From CBDTTM01 sp965363355 (GTDB taxonomy: Bacteria; Bacillota; Negativicutes; Selenomonadales; Selenomonadaceae), in assembly GCA_965363355.1 (NCBI GenBank), contig CBDTTM010000093.1, forward strand, positions 1-9,299: a stretch of 9,299 nt of DNA, in the 5' to 3' direction. The translations under genes and the position numbers were made by a program. The notes beneath the pieces were generated by a model. The model ran no database searches. It saw only the letters and a program-made list of their open reading frames with translations, and had not been told where the DNA came from. Position 1 is the stretch's first letter. Every line of letters begins with the position of its first letter. Below are positions 1-7,001 of the stretch, piece after piece.

Positions 1-1
1 T

Positions 2-232
2 CTGGAGGATTTGGGGACATGCGTATCCGTTGCAGCTGCATTGTTGGATCCGGATCGTATAGTGATAGGCGGAGGTATGGCACAGGCCGGTGAACAAGTA
101 TGGCTCGCAGTAGAAGCTGCAATTAAAAAGAAGTGCTTGCCAACTGTGGCAGAGCACGTGAAGGTCGTTCCTTCTGCTTTGAAAAACGAAGCGGGAGTAT
201 ATGGCGCAGCGGCGTTATTTATGAAAAAATGA
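2..232 (+). CDS. ROK-family sugar kinase (glucokinase-like), C-terminal fragment
   Basis: The frame is open from the left edge and ends at TGA, leaving the last 76 residues of a protein normally about 300 long. The visible part matches the end of ROK kinases, which phosphorylate glucose or related sugars with ATP in the cytoplasm. A conserved stretch reads LLDPDRIVIGGGMAQAGE, the 'ldP..IviGGG' segment that follows the nucleotide-binding core. The terminal NEAGVYGAAALFM matches the family ending 'neAGviGAA'. The sugar-binding motifs and the zinc-binding cysteine motif would lie upstream, outside the window, so the substrate cannot be read. The next gene starts 26 bp downstream with no terminator between them, so the two are probably co-transcribed. 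An internal TTG at 11 is in frame but is not a plausible start, because the homologous region continues upstream of it. Confidence 0.85.
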   Translation: MEDLGTCVSVAAALLDPDRIVIGGGMAQAGEQVWLAVEAAIKKKCLPTVAEHVKVVPSALKNEAGVYGAAALFMKK

Positions 233-258
233 TAGATAATATGTGAGGAGATGTTCTT

Positions 259-1131
259 ATGGAGAAAGTGAAGATTGGGTTTATAGGAACAGGGGTCATG
301 GGAAAAAGCATGGCAGCCAATTTGATGCAGGCCGGCTATGAGCTTTTTGTGTATACAAGGACGGCAGCTAAGGCGCAAGCATTGATACAACTTGGAGCAA
401 AATGGCGGGAGTCTCCTAAAACACTGGCGGATGAAGTGGATGTTGTGATTTCTATGGTGGGCTATCCAGCTGATGTCGAAGCGATATATCTTGGCAAAGA
501 TGGTATATTAGCTGCACTAAAAGCGGGAGCCTACATTATCGACATGACGACATCAAGTCCGCAACTAGCAGTAAGTATTGCAGAAAAAGCAGCTTCGAAA
601 GGAATAAAAGCACTGGATGCACCTGTGTCGGGCGGTGACATCGGAGCAAAAGAAGCTAGGCTAGCCATCATGGTGGGAGGGCAACGTGCTGATTATGAAG
701 CTATGCTGCCGGTATTTGAAGCAATGGGGAAAACCATAAGCTATTTTGGTAAGGCTGGGGCTGGGCAATGTGCTAAGATGAGCAATCAAATCGCAATTGC
801 TTCTAATATGATGGGGGTGTGTGAGGCCCTTGCCTATGCAGAAAAATGCGGACTGGATCCTAAAACCGTTTTAAAAACGATTGAAACCGGAGCGGCAGGC
901 TCCTGGTCGTTATCGAATTTAGGACCAAGGATGCTTAAGGGTGATTATGATCCAGGATTTTTCATCAAACATTTTATCAAAGACATGAAAATCGCCATCG
1001 AATCAGCTGAGGCGATGAACCTCGATCTTCCAGGCCTGAAACTGGCTAAAACGCTTTATGACGAATTGGCATATAAGGGAAAAGAGAATTTAGGAACACA
1101 AGCACTGCTGCAGTGGTATAGTCAAAAATAA
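259..1131 (+). CDS. NAD(P)-dependent beta-hydroxyacid dehydrogenase (GarR / 3-hydroxyisobutyrate dehydrogenase family)
   Basis: This 290-residue protein has the usual full length of the family, which oxidises or reduces small 3-hydroxy acids such as tartronate semialdehyde, 3-hydroxyisobutyrate or succinic semialdehyde in the cytoplasm. Residues 6-17 carry the Rossmann dinucleotide motif GFIGTGVMGKSM. Residues 120-126 are DAPVSGG, the substrate-binding signature. Residues 168-177 are AGQCAKMSNQ, and K173 is the predicted catalytic lysine. IKDM at 240-243 is the conserved C-terminal segment near the active site. The ATG at 259 follows GAGGAG (245-250) with 8 nt spacing, so the start is firm. 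It appears to be the last gene of an operon with the ROK kinase and ends just before the hairpin at 1132. The preferred substrate cannot be told from sequence. The sugar-kinase neighbour suggests a role in sugar-acid breakdown, but this is inference. Confidence 0.88.
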   Translation: MEKVKIGFIGTGVMGKSMAANLMQAGYELFVYTRTAAKAQALIQLGAKWRESPKTLADEVDVVISMVGYPADVEAIYLGKDGILAALKAGAYIIDMTTSSPQLAVSIAEKAASKGIKALDAPVSGGDIGAKEARLAIMVGGQRADYEAMLPVFEAMGKTISYFGKAGAGQCAKMSNQIAIASNMMGVCEALAYAEKCGLDPKTVLKTIETGAAGSWSLSNLGPRMLKGDYDPGFFIKHFIKDMKIAIESAEAMNLDLPGLKLAKTLYDELAYKGKENLGTQALLQWYSQK

Positions 1132-1172
1132 AAAGAGGCAGCTAAGTAAAAAATACACTTAGCTGCCTCTTT
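1132..1172 (-). terminator. Hairpin terminator between convergent genes
   Basis: Bases 1132-1147 pair perfectly with 1157-1172 (16 bp, 9-nt loop). Read on the minus strand, the stem is followed by a run of T broken by one A, which is ideal for ending gtrA transcription. On the plus strand only three Ts follow, and these are part of the stem, before GGCGCGCC. It may therefore act in both directions, but more strongly for gtrA. Confidence 0.85.
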
Positions 1173-1179
1173 GGCGCGC

Positions 1180-1581
1180 CTATTTTTGTCCAAAAGCAAA
1201 TATTTTCACAATCAAGAAGGTCACAGGAACACCGATGATTGCCGCAGTCAGATAAGATATCACCGGAGGAAAGTTCAATTGGTTGTAAAAAATGAAGACG
1301 ATGATGTTTTGGATGATGAAGTTAGGAATATAGGATAAGGCGAATTTTAGATAGGCATTCATTGCCATGGTTTGCTTGAATATGAGTTTACAGTTTAACC
1401 AATAAGCAATCGAAAGACTCGAAAGATAACCGATATTGAATGCTAAATTAGCATCGGGGACAAGTCTTGATAATAGATAGGCAATGATGGTGCAATTGAA
1501 TGTGTTGATACAGCCGACAAAAAGAAATAAAAAAAATTCCCGGGTGCAAAAATGATGTTTTATTTGTTTGATTAATTGCAA
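1180..1581 (-). CDS. GtrA-family small membrane protein
   Basis: The protein has 133 residues and four predicted membrane segments, at about 16-38, 45-68, 77-99 and 106-130, which is the standard size and topology of GtrA-family proteins. The N-terminal FLFVGCINTFN matches the family pattern 'F.lVG..nt', and the end is LIVKIFAFG. GtrA proteins are linked to moving or presenting polyprenyl-phosphate-linked sugars for cell-envelope glycosylation. The longest frame starts at GTG 1590, but the Shine-Dalgarno GAGGTGA (1595-1589 on this strand) overlaps that codon. Six bases after it comes TTG at 1581, which I take as the start. The gene is divergent from the glycosyltransferase at 1781, which is its probable functional partner, and has its own promoter at 1611-1638. 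The substrate is not readable. Confidence 0.82.
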   Translation of the reverse strand: MQLIKQIKHHFCTREFFLFLFVGCINTFNCTIIAYLLSRLVPDANLAFNIGYLSSLSIAYWLNCKLIFKQTMAMNAYLKFALSYIPNFIIQNIIVFIFYNQLNFPPVISYLTAAIIGVPVTFLIVKIFAFGQK

Positions 1582-1610
1582 TAAATTCACCTCATTTGAG
1601 TTCTTATAGC

Positions 1611-1638
1611 ATTATCCCATATTTATTCGGTTTGTCAA
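1611..1638 (-). promoter_or_regulatory. Promoter of gtrA-like gene
   Basis: On the minus strand TTGACA (1638-1633) is followed after 16 bp by GATAAT (1616-1611), close to the sigma-70/SigA consensus. Transcription would begin near 1604, giving a leader of about 23 nt before the TTG start. Confidence 0.75.
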
Positions 1639-1691
1639 ATTCGAGGATAAAATAAAAAGATAAAGTGTTTATAAACTTTTTTTATGCAGGC

Positions 1692-1739
1692 GCTGAGCTG
1701 TTGCATATTGCCAGGTCTGCTATTATAATAAGGCTCAGC
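1692..1739. repeat. Inverted repeat flanking the glycosyltransferase promoter
   Basis: GCTGAGC at 1692-1698 and its inverse GCTCAGC at 1733-1739 sit just outside the -35 and -10 boxes of the promoter at 1701-1729. They could be half-sites for a regulator that loops out the promoter, or a chance match of 7 bp. No regulator is visible next to it. Confidence 0.35.
1701..1729 (+). promoter_or_regulatory. Promoter of the glycosyltransferase-yitT operon
   Basis: TTGCAT (1701-1706), a 17-bp spacer and a perfect TATAAT (1724-1729) form a strong SigA-type promoter. Transcription would begin near 1736, leaving about 45 nt before the ATG at 1781. Confidence 0.8.
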
Positions 1740-1780
1740 AATGTTTTATTATGCAAACAAAAGATATGTGGGAGCGGATT

Positions 1781-2737
1781 ATGAAACTTATAACAATCGT
1801 AGTACCGGTTTATAACGAAGAAGATAACATTGTTCATTTTTATCAGGCTGTTTGTGAGGTCATGGCGACGCAGCCTTATCGATTTGAATTGGTTTTTGTG
1901 GATGATGGTTCAGCAGATAAAAGCCGTGAGATCATTTGCCGCTTAGAAGAAAAAGACGATAAGGTCCAGGGAATGTTTCTAGCGAGAAATTATGGACATC
2001 AATTGGCCTTGACTTGTGGCCTTGACTACGCAGAAGGCGACGCGGTCATCACGATGGATGGAGATATGCAGCATCCACCAGAATTATTGCCACAGCTCAT
2101 AAAAATATGGGAAGATGGAGCGGATGTTGTGCAGACGATTCGCCAAACAACAGAAGGAGTTTCTTGGTTCAAGAAAATAACTTCTAAGTATTACTATAAA
2201 CTTTTAAATAAAATGTCAGATGTTCATATTCAAGAAGGCGGGTCAGATTTTCGCTTGATGGATAAGCAGGTTGTAGCTGCATTTCGCAAATATCGTGAAC
2301 ATGCACGCTTTATTCGGGGGATGGTCGGGTCCATGGGATATCGGCAAGTTCAGATTGACTTTGTTGCGCCAAAACGTTTTGCGGGATCATCGAAGTTTTC
2401 ACCGCGCAAGATGCTGCAATTTGCTTTAGATGGCATCATGTCTTATTCGCGGACACCTTTGCGGATTGGGCTATATGGAGGGGTAGTCAGTGGTATTGTT
2501 TGTCTTTTTTTGATGCTGCATGTATTGTTCATTAAGTTTTTCACGGATGATGCAGTTCCGGGCTGGGCTACAATTACATTGATTCTCTTGTTTTTTGGTG
2601 GAGTGCAGCTTTCCATCTTGGGAATCATAGGCGAATACATTGGACGCGTATTTGAAGAAGTCAAACAAAGGCCACTATATTTGCTGCAACGGGGTAAACC
2701 TAAAGATATGCTGACTACGAAAGAAGAACGTATCTAG
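1781..2737 (+). CDS. Family 2 glycosyltransferase, GtrB/DPM-like (polyprenyl-phosphate sugar transferase)
   Basis: This 318-residue enzyme probably moves a sugar from a nucleotide donor onto polyprenyl phosphate at the inner face of the membrane, as GtrB, CsbB and dolichol-phosphate-mannose synthases do. The GT-A domain starts at residue 3 with ITIVVPVYNEEDNI. It has DDGS at 41-44, DGDMQHPPE at 93-101 (metal and donor binding), SDFRLMD at 155-161 and the conserved RFAGSSKFS at 199-207. Two C-terminal membrane helices lie at about 229-253 and 262-284, followed by the typical GEYIGRVFEEVKQRP. An in-frame ATG at 1751 lacks a ribosome site. ATG 1781 follows GGGAG (1770-1774) with 6-nt spacing and gives the usual N-terminus, so it is chosen. 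The divergent GtrA gene is the likely partner, and yitT follows 21 bp downstream in the same operon. The sugar and final acceptor are unknown. Confidence 0.9.
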   Translation: MKLITIVVPVYNEEDNIVHFYQAVCEVMATQPYRFELVFVDDGSADKSREIICRLEEKDDKVQGMFLARNYGHQLALTCGLDYAEGDAVITMDGDMQHPPELLPQLIKIWEDGADVVQTIRQTTEGVSWFKKITSKYYYKLLNKMSDVHIQEGGSDFRLMDKQVVAAFRKYREHARFIRGMVGSMGYRQVQIDFVAPKRFAGSSKFSPRKMLQFALDGIMSYSRTPLRIGLYGGVVSGIVCLFLMLHVLFIKFFTDDAVPGWATITLILLFFGGVQLSILGIIGEYIGRVFEEVKQRPLYLLQRGKPKDMLTTKEERI

Positions 2738-2758
2738 ATAGTGATAAAGGAGGATATC

Positions 2759-3616
2759 ATGGACTATTGCAAACGCTATTTCATCATGGTGATGGGCTGC
2801 TTAATTGGTGCTTGTGGGTTCAATGCTTTTTTGATACCAGCTCATTTGTTGTCGGGCGGGTTGAGTGGTATAGCTATAATTTTTCATTATCTTTTTGATT
2901 GGCCGATTGGTGTGCAGCTGATTGTGTTCAATTTACCAGTATTTTATATTGCTTACCGTGTTTTTGGCCGACTGTATGCGGTGGATACGCTTATCGGCAC
3001 TGTACTTTTTTCAATCTGCATCGATGCGACCAGTTTTCTGTCAGACTATAAGCTTTTGGATGATCTGATGCTTGCAGCTATTTTTGGCGGGGTGTTAGCG
3101 GGGATTGGCTTTGGACTAGTGTTTCGGGTCAACGCAAATACGGGCGGTTTGGATGTTGCTGGCGCTGTAGTGAAAAAGTTTTATTCGTATGATGTAGGTT
3201 CAGTTATTTTTGTTCTTAATTGTCTGATCGTTTTTGCCGGAGGTTTTTTGTTTGATCTGAAGACGTCGTTGTTTACATTCATTGCTGTGTATGTCACAGC
3301 AGAATTGACCAATCGAATTGTAGCTGGATTCAATCGAGAAAAATCAGTGATCTTGATTTCGCCGCAAGCAAAACATATTGCCGCAGCGATCATGCAGGAT
3401 GTGAACCGCGGGGTCACCTTCATCAGTGGGCGCGGGGCGTTTACTAAGCAGGAAAAAGAAATCTTATTTATCGTTGTGAGTTTGACGCAGATCAGTAAGA
3501 TAAAAATGATTGCCGATGCGATAGATCCGGCTGCATTTATGATTGTATCGGATGCCTCTGAAGTTTTAGGGCGGGGCTTTACTTTAGATAGTAGAACCAT
3601 AGGAAAAGATAAATAA
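2759..3616 (+). CDS. YitT-family membrane protein (DUF161 repeats plus DUF2179)
   Basis: The protein has 285 residues, the normal length of the family. The N-terminal membrane part contains two related halves, marked by LLSGGLSGIA (31-39) and NTGGLDVAGA (127-136), with about six hydrophobic helices up to residue 190. The soluble C-terminal domain (about 217-273) contains GRGAFTKQEKEIL and the closing VSDASEVLGRGF, typical of DUF2179. Family members are membrane proteins of unclear function, sometimes suggested to be transporters, and no substrate can be named. The frame extends up to GTG 2741, but AAAGGAGG (2746-2753) lies 5 nt before ATG 2759, which is therefore the start. It is the last gene of the glycosyltransferase operon, ending at the strong terminator that follows. 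Confidence 0.88.
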   Translation: MDYCKRYFIMVMGCLIGACGFNAFLIPAHLLSGGLSGIAIIFHYLFDWPIGVQLIVFNLPVFYIAYRVFGRLYAVDTLIGTVLFSICIDATSFLSDYKLLDDLMLAAIFGGVLAGIGFGLVFRVNANTGGLDVAGAVVKKFYSYDVGSVIFVLNCLIVFAGGFLFDLKTSLFTFIAVYVTAELTNRIVAGFNREKSVILISPQAKHIAAAIMQDVNRGVTFISGRGAFTKQEKEILFIVVSLTQISKIKMIADAIDPAAFMIVSDASEVLGRGFTLDSRTIGKDK

Positions 3617-3626
3617 ATATGCATAT

Positions 3627-3664
3627 AAAAAAGCAAGCGTTACAAATGTAATGCTTGCTTTTTT
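3627..3664 (+). terminator. Rho-independent terminator after yitT-like gene
   Basis: Bases 3627-3643 pair with 3648-3664 over 17 bp (one G-T pair) around an AAAT loop, and the right arm ends in six Ts. The left arm starts with six As, so it can also work on the other strand. Confidence 0.88.
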
Positions 3665-3667
3665 CAC

Positions 3668-3696
3668 TTGAAAAAAATTATGAAATGGCGTAAAAT
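3668..3696 (+). promoter_or_regulatory. Promoter of the glycyl radical enzyme gene
   Basis: TTGAAA (3668-3673), a 17-bp spacer and TAAAAT (3691-3696) sit directly after the preceding terminator. The stretch to the start codon is very A-rich. The CTTGCAAG operator seen before the downstream regulator and transporter is absent here. Confidence 0.6.
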
Positions 3697-3740
3697 AATA
3701 ATAAACAATAACAAATGATAAAAAGAAATGGGTGGTTTTG

Positions 3741-6080
3741 ATGAACGAGCGAATCCATATGCTGCGAAATAAAATTTTGACGTCGAAACGCTGGGCTTCA
3801 ATCGAACAGGCTGCAATTATAACGAAAACATATCAAGAAAATGAACAAGAAAATGTTTCGATAAAGAGAGCTTTGGCATTTGAGCAGGCCTTAAAGCAAA
3901 TGAAAATCGCGGTGGAACCTGGTGAGTTGATTGTGGGCAACCGTACCTGCGGCATTCGTGCCGGTGTAGTTTTTCCTGAAAGTGGAAGTTCTTGGGTAGA
4001 TCAAGAGTTTGAAGATTTACCGACACGCCCGCAAGATACATTTGAGGTCCATCCGGAAGATATTGAATTTTTTCGCAAAGAAATCAAACCATATTGGCAG
4101 GGAAAATCCTTAGAAGACATTCTAAAAAAAAGATATGGAGCAGAGATTGCTCAAATAGCCAAGGTAGTAAAAATCAACCAAAAAGATCATGCACAGGGCC
4201 ACATCTGTCCGGATTGCCGTAAATGGCTGGAAAAAGGCCCGAATGGTTTGCGGCAAGAAGCACAAGCAGCTTATCAAACGAGCACAGGTGAAAAAAAAGA
4301 ATTTTATCGAAGTGTAAGCATTGCCTTGAGGGCAGTAGAGCACTTCATAGGGCGTTATGCGGCATTGCTTGAATCTATGGCGCTAAAGCAAGACGATGAA
4401 CATGCAGCAGATGAACTGCATGAGCTTGCTCAAGTTTGTCGGAATCTTGCCAGTCGTCCCCCAAAATCTTTCCATGAGGCAGTTCAATCCGTATGGTTCT
4501 TATTTGTCGCGTTACAAATGGAGTCCAATGCATCTTCTTTTTCACCGGGGAGAATGGATCGATATTTATATCCCTTTTATGAAAAAGATATAAAAGATGA
4601 ACGATTGACAAAAGAGCGTGCTTTGGAAATAACAGAATGCCTATGGCTCAAATTCAATGAGATCGTCTATATGAGAAATGCCAACAGTGCAAAGTATTTT
4701 GCAGGATTTCCGATTGGCTTCAATATCGCATTAGGTGGGCTGGATGAAAACGGTATGGCGACAGAAAATGAACTGACCTATATTTTCTTAAAAGCACAAG
4801 AAGAAATAGGATTGCCGCAACCAAATCTTTCGGTACGTCTCAATAAGGGAACTTCAGATGAACTTCTTGAGACGAGTATAAAAGTTGTTGCCAAGGGCAG
4901 CGGTATGCCACAGTTCTTCAATGACGAATCCGTCATCAAAGGTCTTCTAAATCTTGGGATTTCGCGTGAAGATGCTTTGGATTACGCCATTGTCGGCTGT
5001 GTGGAACTTACGACGCAGGGCAATAATCTTGGCTGGAGCGATGCGGCGATGTTCAATTTGAATAAAGCCTTAGAGCTGGTTTTAAATCATGGGGTCTGTT
5101 TGCTCAGCGGTGAGAAAATCGGACCGAATTTTGGCGGTCTTGATACGTATGAAAGCTTTGCCGAGCTAGAAGAAGCTTTTGCAAAAATGATAAACTTTTT
5201 TATGGATAAAATGATAACGGCCTGTGAAATGGTCGAAAAAGCACATATGGATATTTTACCTTCTCCTTTTTTGTCTGCGGTTATCAATGACTGTCTTGAA
5301 CGGGGCCTCGACGTGACTTGCGGCGGAGCGCATTATAATTTGTCGGGAATACAAATGATACAAGTGGCTAATATAGCCGATAGCTTAGCGGCCTTGAAGC
5401 AGCTTGTATATGAAGAAAAACGACTCGATGGGCGGACCGTTTTAGAAGCTTTACAAAAAAACTTTGTCGGCGACGATATTTTAAGAGCTGTCCTTTTGAA
5501 CAAAGTCGGTAAATATGGTAATGATATCGCTTGGGTCGACGAGCTCGGTACGAAATGGGCCGCGTATTTCAGAAAAAGCCTGTCAGCTTATACAAATTGT
5601 CGTGGGGGGGAATATCACACGGGAATGTATACGGTTTCTGCACATGTGCCGATGGGCGAAAATGTCGGTGCTGCACCAGATGGGCGCTATGCGCGGACTC
5701 CTTTGGCAGATGGTGGTTTATCACCAGTTTATGGACGCGATATAAAAGGGCCAACAGCTGTGCTAAAATCCGTTTCTAAGCTCAGCAATGATTTGACGAC
5801 AAATGGTGGATTATTGAATATGAAGTTTTTGCCGGAGTTTTTCGCGACGGAGCATGGTATTCAAAAATTTGGTCAATTTTTGCGAGCTTTCGTAGATTTG
5901 GAAATTCCGCATATCCAGTTCAATGTATTGCGTCGAGAAGATCTTTTGGCCGCACAAAAAAATCCAGAGGCCTATCGCAGCCTAACGGTAAGAGTCGCTG
6001 GTTATACGGCTTACTTTACAGAGCTTGATGGCAAGCTGCAAGATGAGATCATTGCCAGGACATCTTATGCAGATGTTTGA
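3741..6080 (+). CDS. Glycyl radical enzyme, PflD-like (pyruvate formate-lyase 2 family)
   Basis: This is a complete 779-residue glycyl radical enzyme. The PFL domain covers about 10-650. The active-site thiyl cysteine is C420 in VGCVELTT, followed by the acid/base glutamate E422. The C-terminal radical loop is VRVAGYTAYFTEL, with G754 the glycine that carries the stored radical. From memory, long stretches match E. coli PflD: GNRT (66-69), LPTRPQD (93-99), ESNASS (261-266), SAKYFAGFPIGF (316-327), YTVSAHVP (630-637) and GPTAVLKSVSKL (670-681). GCVE is the pattern of lyases, dehydratases and decarboxylases of this superfamily, whereas true pyruvate formate-lyase has adjacent cysteines, so formate production from pyruvate is unlikely. 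The natural substrate of PflD-type enzymes is, to my knowledge, not established. ATG 3741 is preferred over GTG 3732 because GGGTGG lies 5 nt before it. An unusual CPDC motif sits at 156-159. No activating radical-SAM enzyme is next to it. Confidence 0.92.
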   Translation: MNERIHMLRNKILTSKRWASIEQAAIITKTYQENEQENVSIKRALAFEQALKQMKIAVEPGELIVGNRTCGIRAGVVFPESGSSWVDQEFEDLPTRPQDTFEVHPEDIEFFRKEIKPYWQGKSLEDILKKRYGAEIAQIAKVVKINQKDHAQGHICPDCRKWLEKGPNGLRQEAQAAYQTSTGEKKEFYRSVSIALRAVEHFIGRYAALLESMALKQDDEHAADELHELAQVCRNLASRPPKSFHEAVQSVWFLFVALQMESNASSFSPGRMDRYLYPFYEKDIKDERLTKERALEITECLWLKFNEIVYMRNANSAKYFAGFPIGFNIALGGLDENGMATENELTYIFLKAQEEIGLPQPNLSVRLNKGTSDELLETSIKVVAKGSGMPQFFNDESVIKGLLNLGISREDALDYAIVGCVELTTQGNNLGWSDAAMFNLNKALELVLNHGVCLLSGEKIGPNFGGLDTYESFAELEEAFAKMINFFMDKMITACEMVEKAHMDILPSPFLSAVINDCLERGLDVTCGGAHYNLSGIQMIQVANIADSLAALKQLVYEEKRLDGRTVLEALQKNFVGDDILRAVLLNKVGKYGNDIAWVDELGTKWAAYFRKSLSAYTNCRGGEYHTGMYTVSAHVPMGENVGAAPDGRYARTPLADGGLSPVYGRDIKGPTAVLKSVSKLSNDLTTNGGLLNMKFLPEFFATEHGIQKFGQFLRAFVDLEIPHIQFNVLRREDLLAAQKNPEAYRSLTVRVAGYTAYFTELDGKLQDEIIARTSYADV

Positions 6081-6109
6081 GTATAAAAAATAAACGCGTA
6101 TGCTGCATG

Positions 6110-6146
6110 AAAAAATCTCCTTGAAAGGTATTCGAGGAGATTTTTT
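6110..6146 (+). terminator. Rho-independent terminator after the glycyl radical enzyme gene
   Basis: Bases 6110-6125 pair with 6131-6146 (16 bp including one G-T pair, 5-nt loop AGGTA), ending in six Ts. It separates the enzyme gene from the regulator gene, so gntR depends on its own promoter. Confidence 0.87.
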
Positions 6147-6162
6147 CTGCCAAAATATATTT

Positions 6163-6180
6163 TCTTGCAAGATATATGAT
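6163..6180 (+). promoter_or_regulatory. Probable GntR operator in front of gntR (autoregulation)
   Basis: The sequence TCTTGCAAGA is a perfect 10-bp palindrome centred between 6167 and 6168. All 18 bases from 6163 to 6180 recur exactly at 6900-6917 before the MFS gene. The site touches the first base of the gntR -10 box. Two copies, each in front of a gene start around a GntR gene, strongly suggest the binding site of that regulator. Confidence 0.75.
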
Positions 6181-6185
6181 ATAAT
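6180..6185 (+). promoter_or_regulatory. -10 box of the gntR promoter
   Basis: TATAAT at 6180-6185 is a perfect -10 box directly abutting the operator, with transcription expected near 6192. No good -35 is seen at 16-18 bp (the sequence there is ATATTT-like), so the promoter may be weak and easily blocked by protein at the operator. Confidence 0.6.
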
Positions 6186-6212
6186 ATGAAAAAATAATAT
6201 GGAGTGTATAGT

Positions 6213-6890
6213 ATGGCAAAGTTAAATCGATTGTCTCTGCCAGATCAGGTCTATGAAGATTTGAAGTGGAGAATTATTTCTTTAGAACTGCCATTGGGCA
6301 GCCGTTTGAATGCCAGTGAACTACAAAGATTTTACAGTGTGAGCAGCACACCCATTCGTGAGGCACTGAATCGTTTGACGCGAGATGGCTTGATAGCTTA
6401 TACCAACAATGTGGGGGCGCAAGTTATTTCTTTGACGTCGCAAGATATTATCGAAATCAGCGAAGTAGGTTTTGCCTTACGGGCAGAGGCGGTGCGCTTG
6501 ACGATGAGACGAGGCTTGTCCTCAGCGTTGGCAGATTCTTTAGAAGCGTATATCAAGGCGTATGCAGAAGTGGCAGATCAAGAAGATCTTCGCAGCTATA
6601 TCTTGAAAATTGAAAGAAGCTTTTTTGATCGAGCGGGAAATTCTCGTTTGGTTGATACCATCATAGGAATGGCACCACAAATGGATCTGTTACAAAATCT
6701 GTTCATTAAGGCATTGCAAGAACATAAGATGGATTTTTTGGAGAAAATACGAGACTATGAAAAAGTGTGCAATCTGATTCGACAGGATAATGCAGATGAA
6801 GCAATCCTTGCGTTAGAAGAGTTATGTTATCATGGAGCCCAATTGGCTCAGCTAGGTTTGGAATTGGTGATTGATGCAAAAGAACGGTGA
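6213..6890 (+). CDS. GntR-family transcription regulator, FadR subfamily (FCD domain)
   Basis: This 225-residue DNA-binding repressor or activator has an N-terminal winged helix-turn-helix at about 8-72. The signature is PLGSRLNASEL, followed by the recognition region SSTPIREALNRLTRDGLI (44-61). An all-helical FCD effector domain covers about 78-215. In most FCD domains three histidines and an acidic residue bind a metal. Here the positions that normally read 'D..FH' and 'EH' appear as E134-R-S-F-F138 and D181-Y182, and only H207 looks retained, so the metal site seems largely lost. The start is ATG 6213, with GGAG at 6201-6204 as ribosome site; the longer GTG 6204 overlaps that site. The gene lies between the glycyl radical enzyme and the MFS gene, and the duplicated CTTGCAAG site suggests it represses itself and the transporter. 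The effector is unknown. Confidence 0.9.
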   Translation: MAKLNRLSLPDQVYEDLKWRIISLELPLGSRLNASELQRFYSVSSTPIREALNRLTRDGLIAYTNNVGAQVISLTSQDIIEISEVGFALRAEAVRLTMRRGLSSALADSLEAYIKAYAEVADQEDLRSYILKIERSFFDRAGNSRLVDTIIGMAPQMDLLQNLFIKALQEHKMDFLEKIRDYEKVCNLIRQDNADEAILALEELCYHGAQLAQLGLELVIDAKER

Positions 6891-6919
6891 AATCATATAT
6901 CTTGCAAGATATATGATTT
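6890..6919 (+). promoter_or_regulatory. Perfect 30-bp palindromic operator before the MFS gene
   Basis: Bases 6890-6904 are the exact inverse complement of 6905-6919, with the centre at CTTG|CAAG. The left end uses the last base of the gntR stop codon. The right half and core repeat the operator before gntR. The palindrome contains TTGCAA (6902-6907), which serves as the -35 box of the following promoter, so a bound regulator would exclude RNA polymerase. Confidence 0.8.
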
Positions 6920-6929
6920 GTGATATAAT
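6902..6929 (+). promoter_or_regulatory. Promoter of the MFS transporter gene
   Basis: TTGCAA (6902-6907), a 16-bp spacer and TATAAT (6924-6929) are preceded by TGA (6921-6923), which makes an extended -10. Transcription would begin near 6936. The -35 box lies in the centre of the 30-bp palindrome. Confidence 0.72.
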
Positions 6930-7001
6930 GAGTACTATTGTGCAGCAATCTTTTATTTGAGTATAGAGTTTAATCGCACAGGTATTATGAGGTGAATGTT
7001 T

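Noticed and set aside
1173..1180. GGCGCGCC, an 8-bp GC palindrome at the gtrA stop codon
   Set aside because: It stands out from the local base composition and includes the last base of the stop codon, but one occurrence of 8 bp carries no functional support.
1667..1676. GTTTATAAAC palindrome between gtrA and the glycosyltransferase
   Set aside because: It is a short AT-rich palindrome not tied to either promoter, and no second copy was seen.
3181..3636. 151-codon minus-strand frame opposite the YitT-like gene
   Set aside because: It is antisense to a well-supported gene and runs through the terminator region, with no recognisable motif or ribosome site.
6890..6919. 30-bp palindrome as a terminator of gntR
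   Set aside because: It has no natural loop, is AT-rich, lacks a following T-run, overlaps a -35 box and recurs before gntR, so it is far better explained as an operator.
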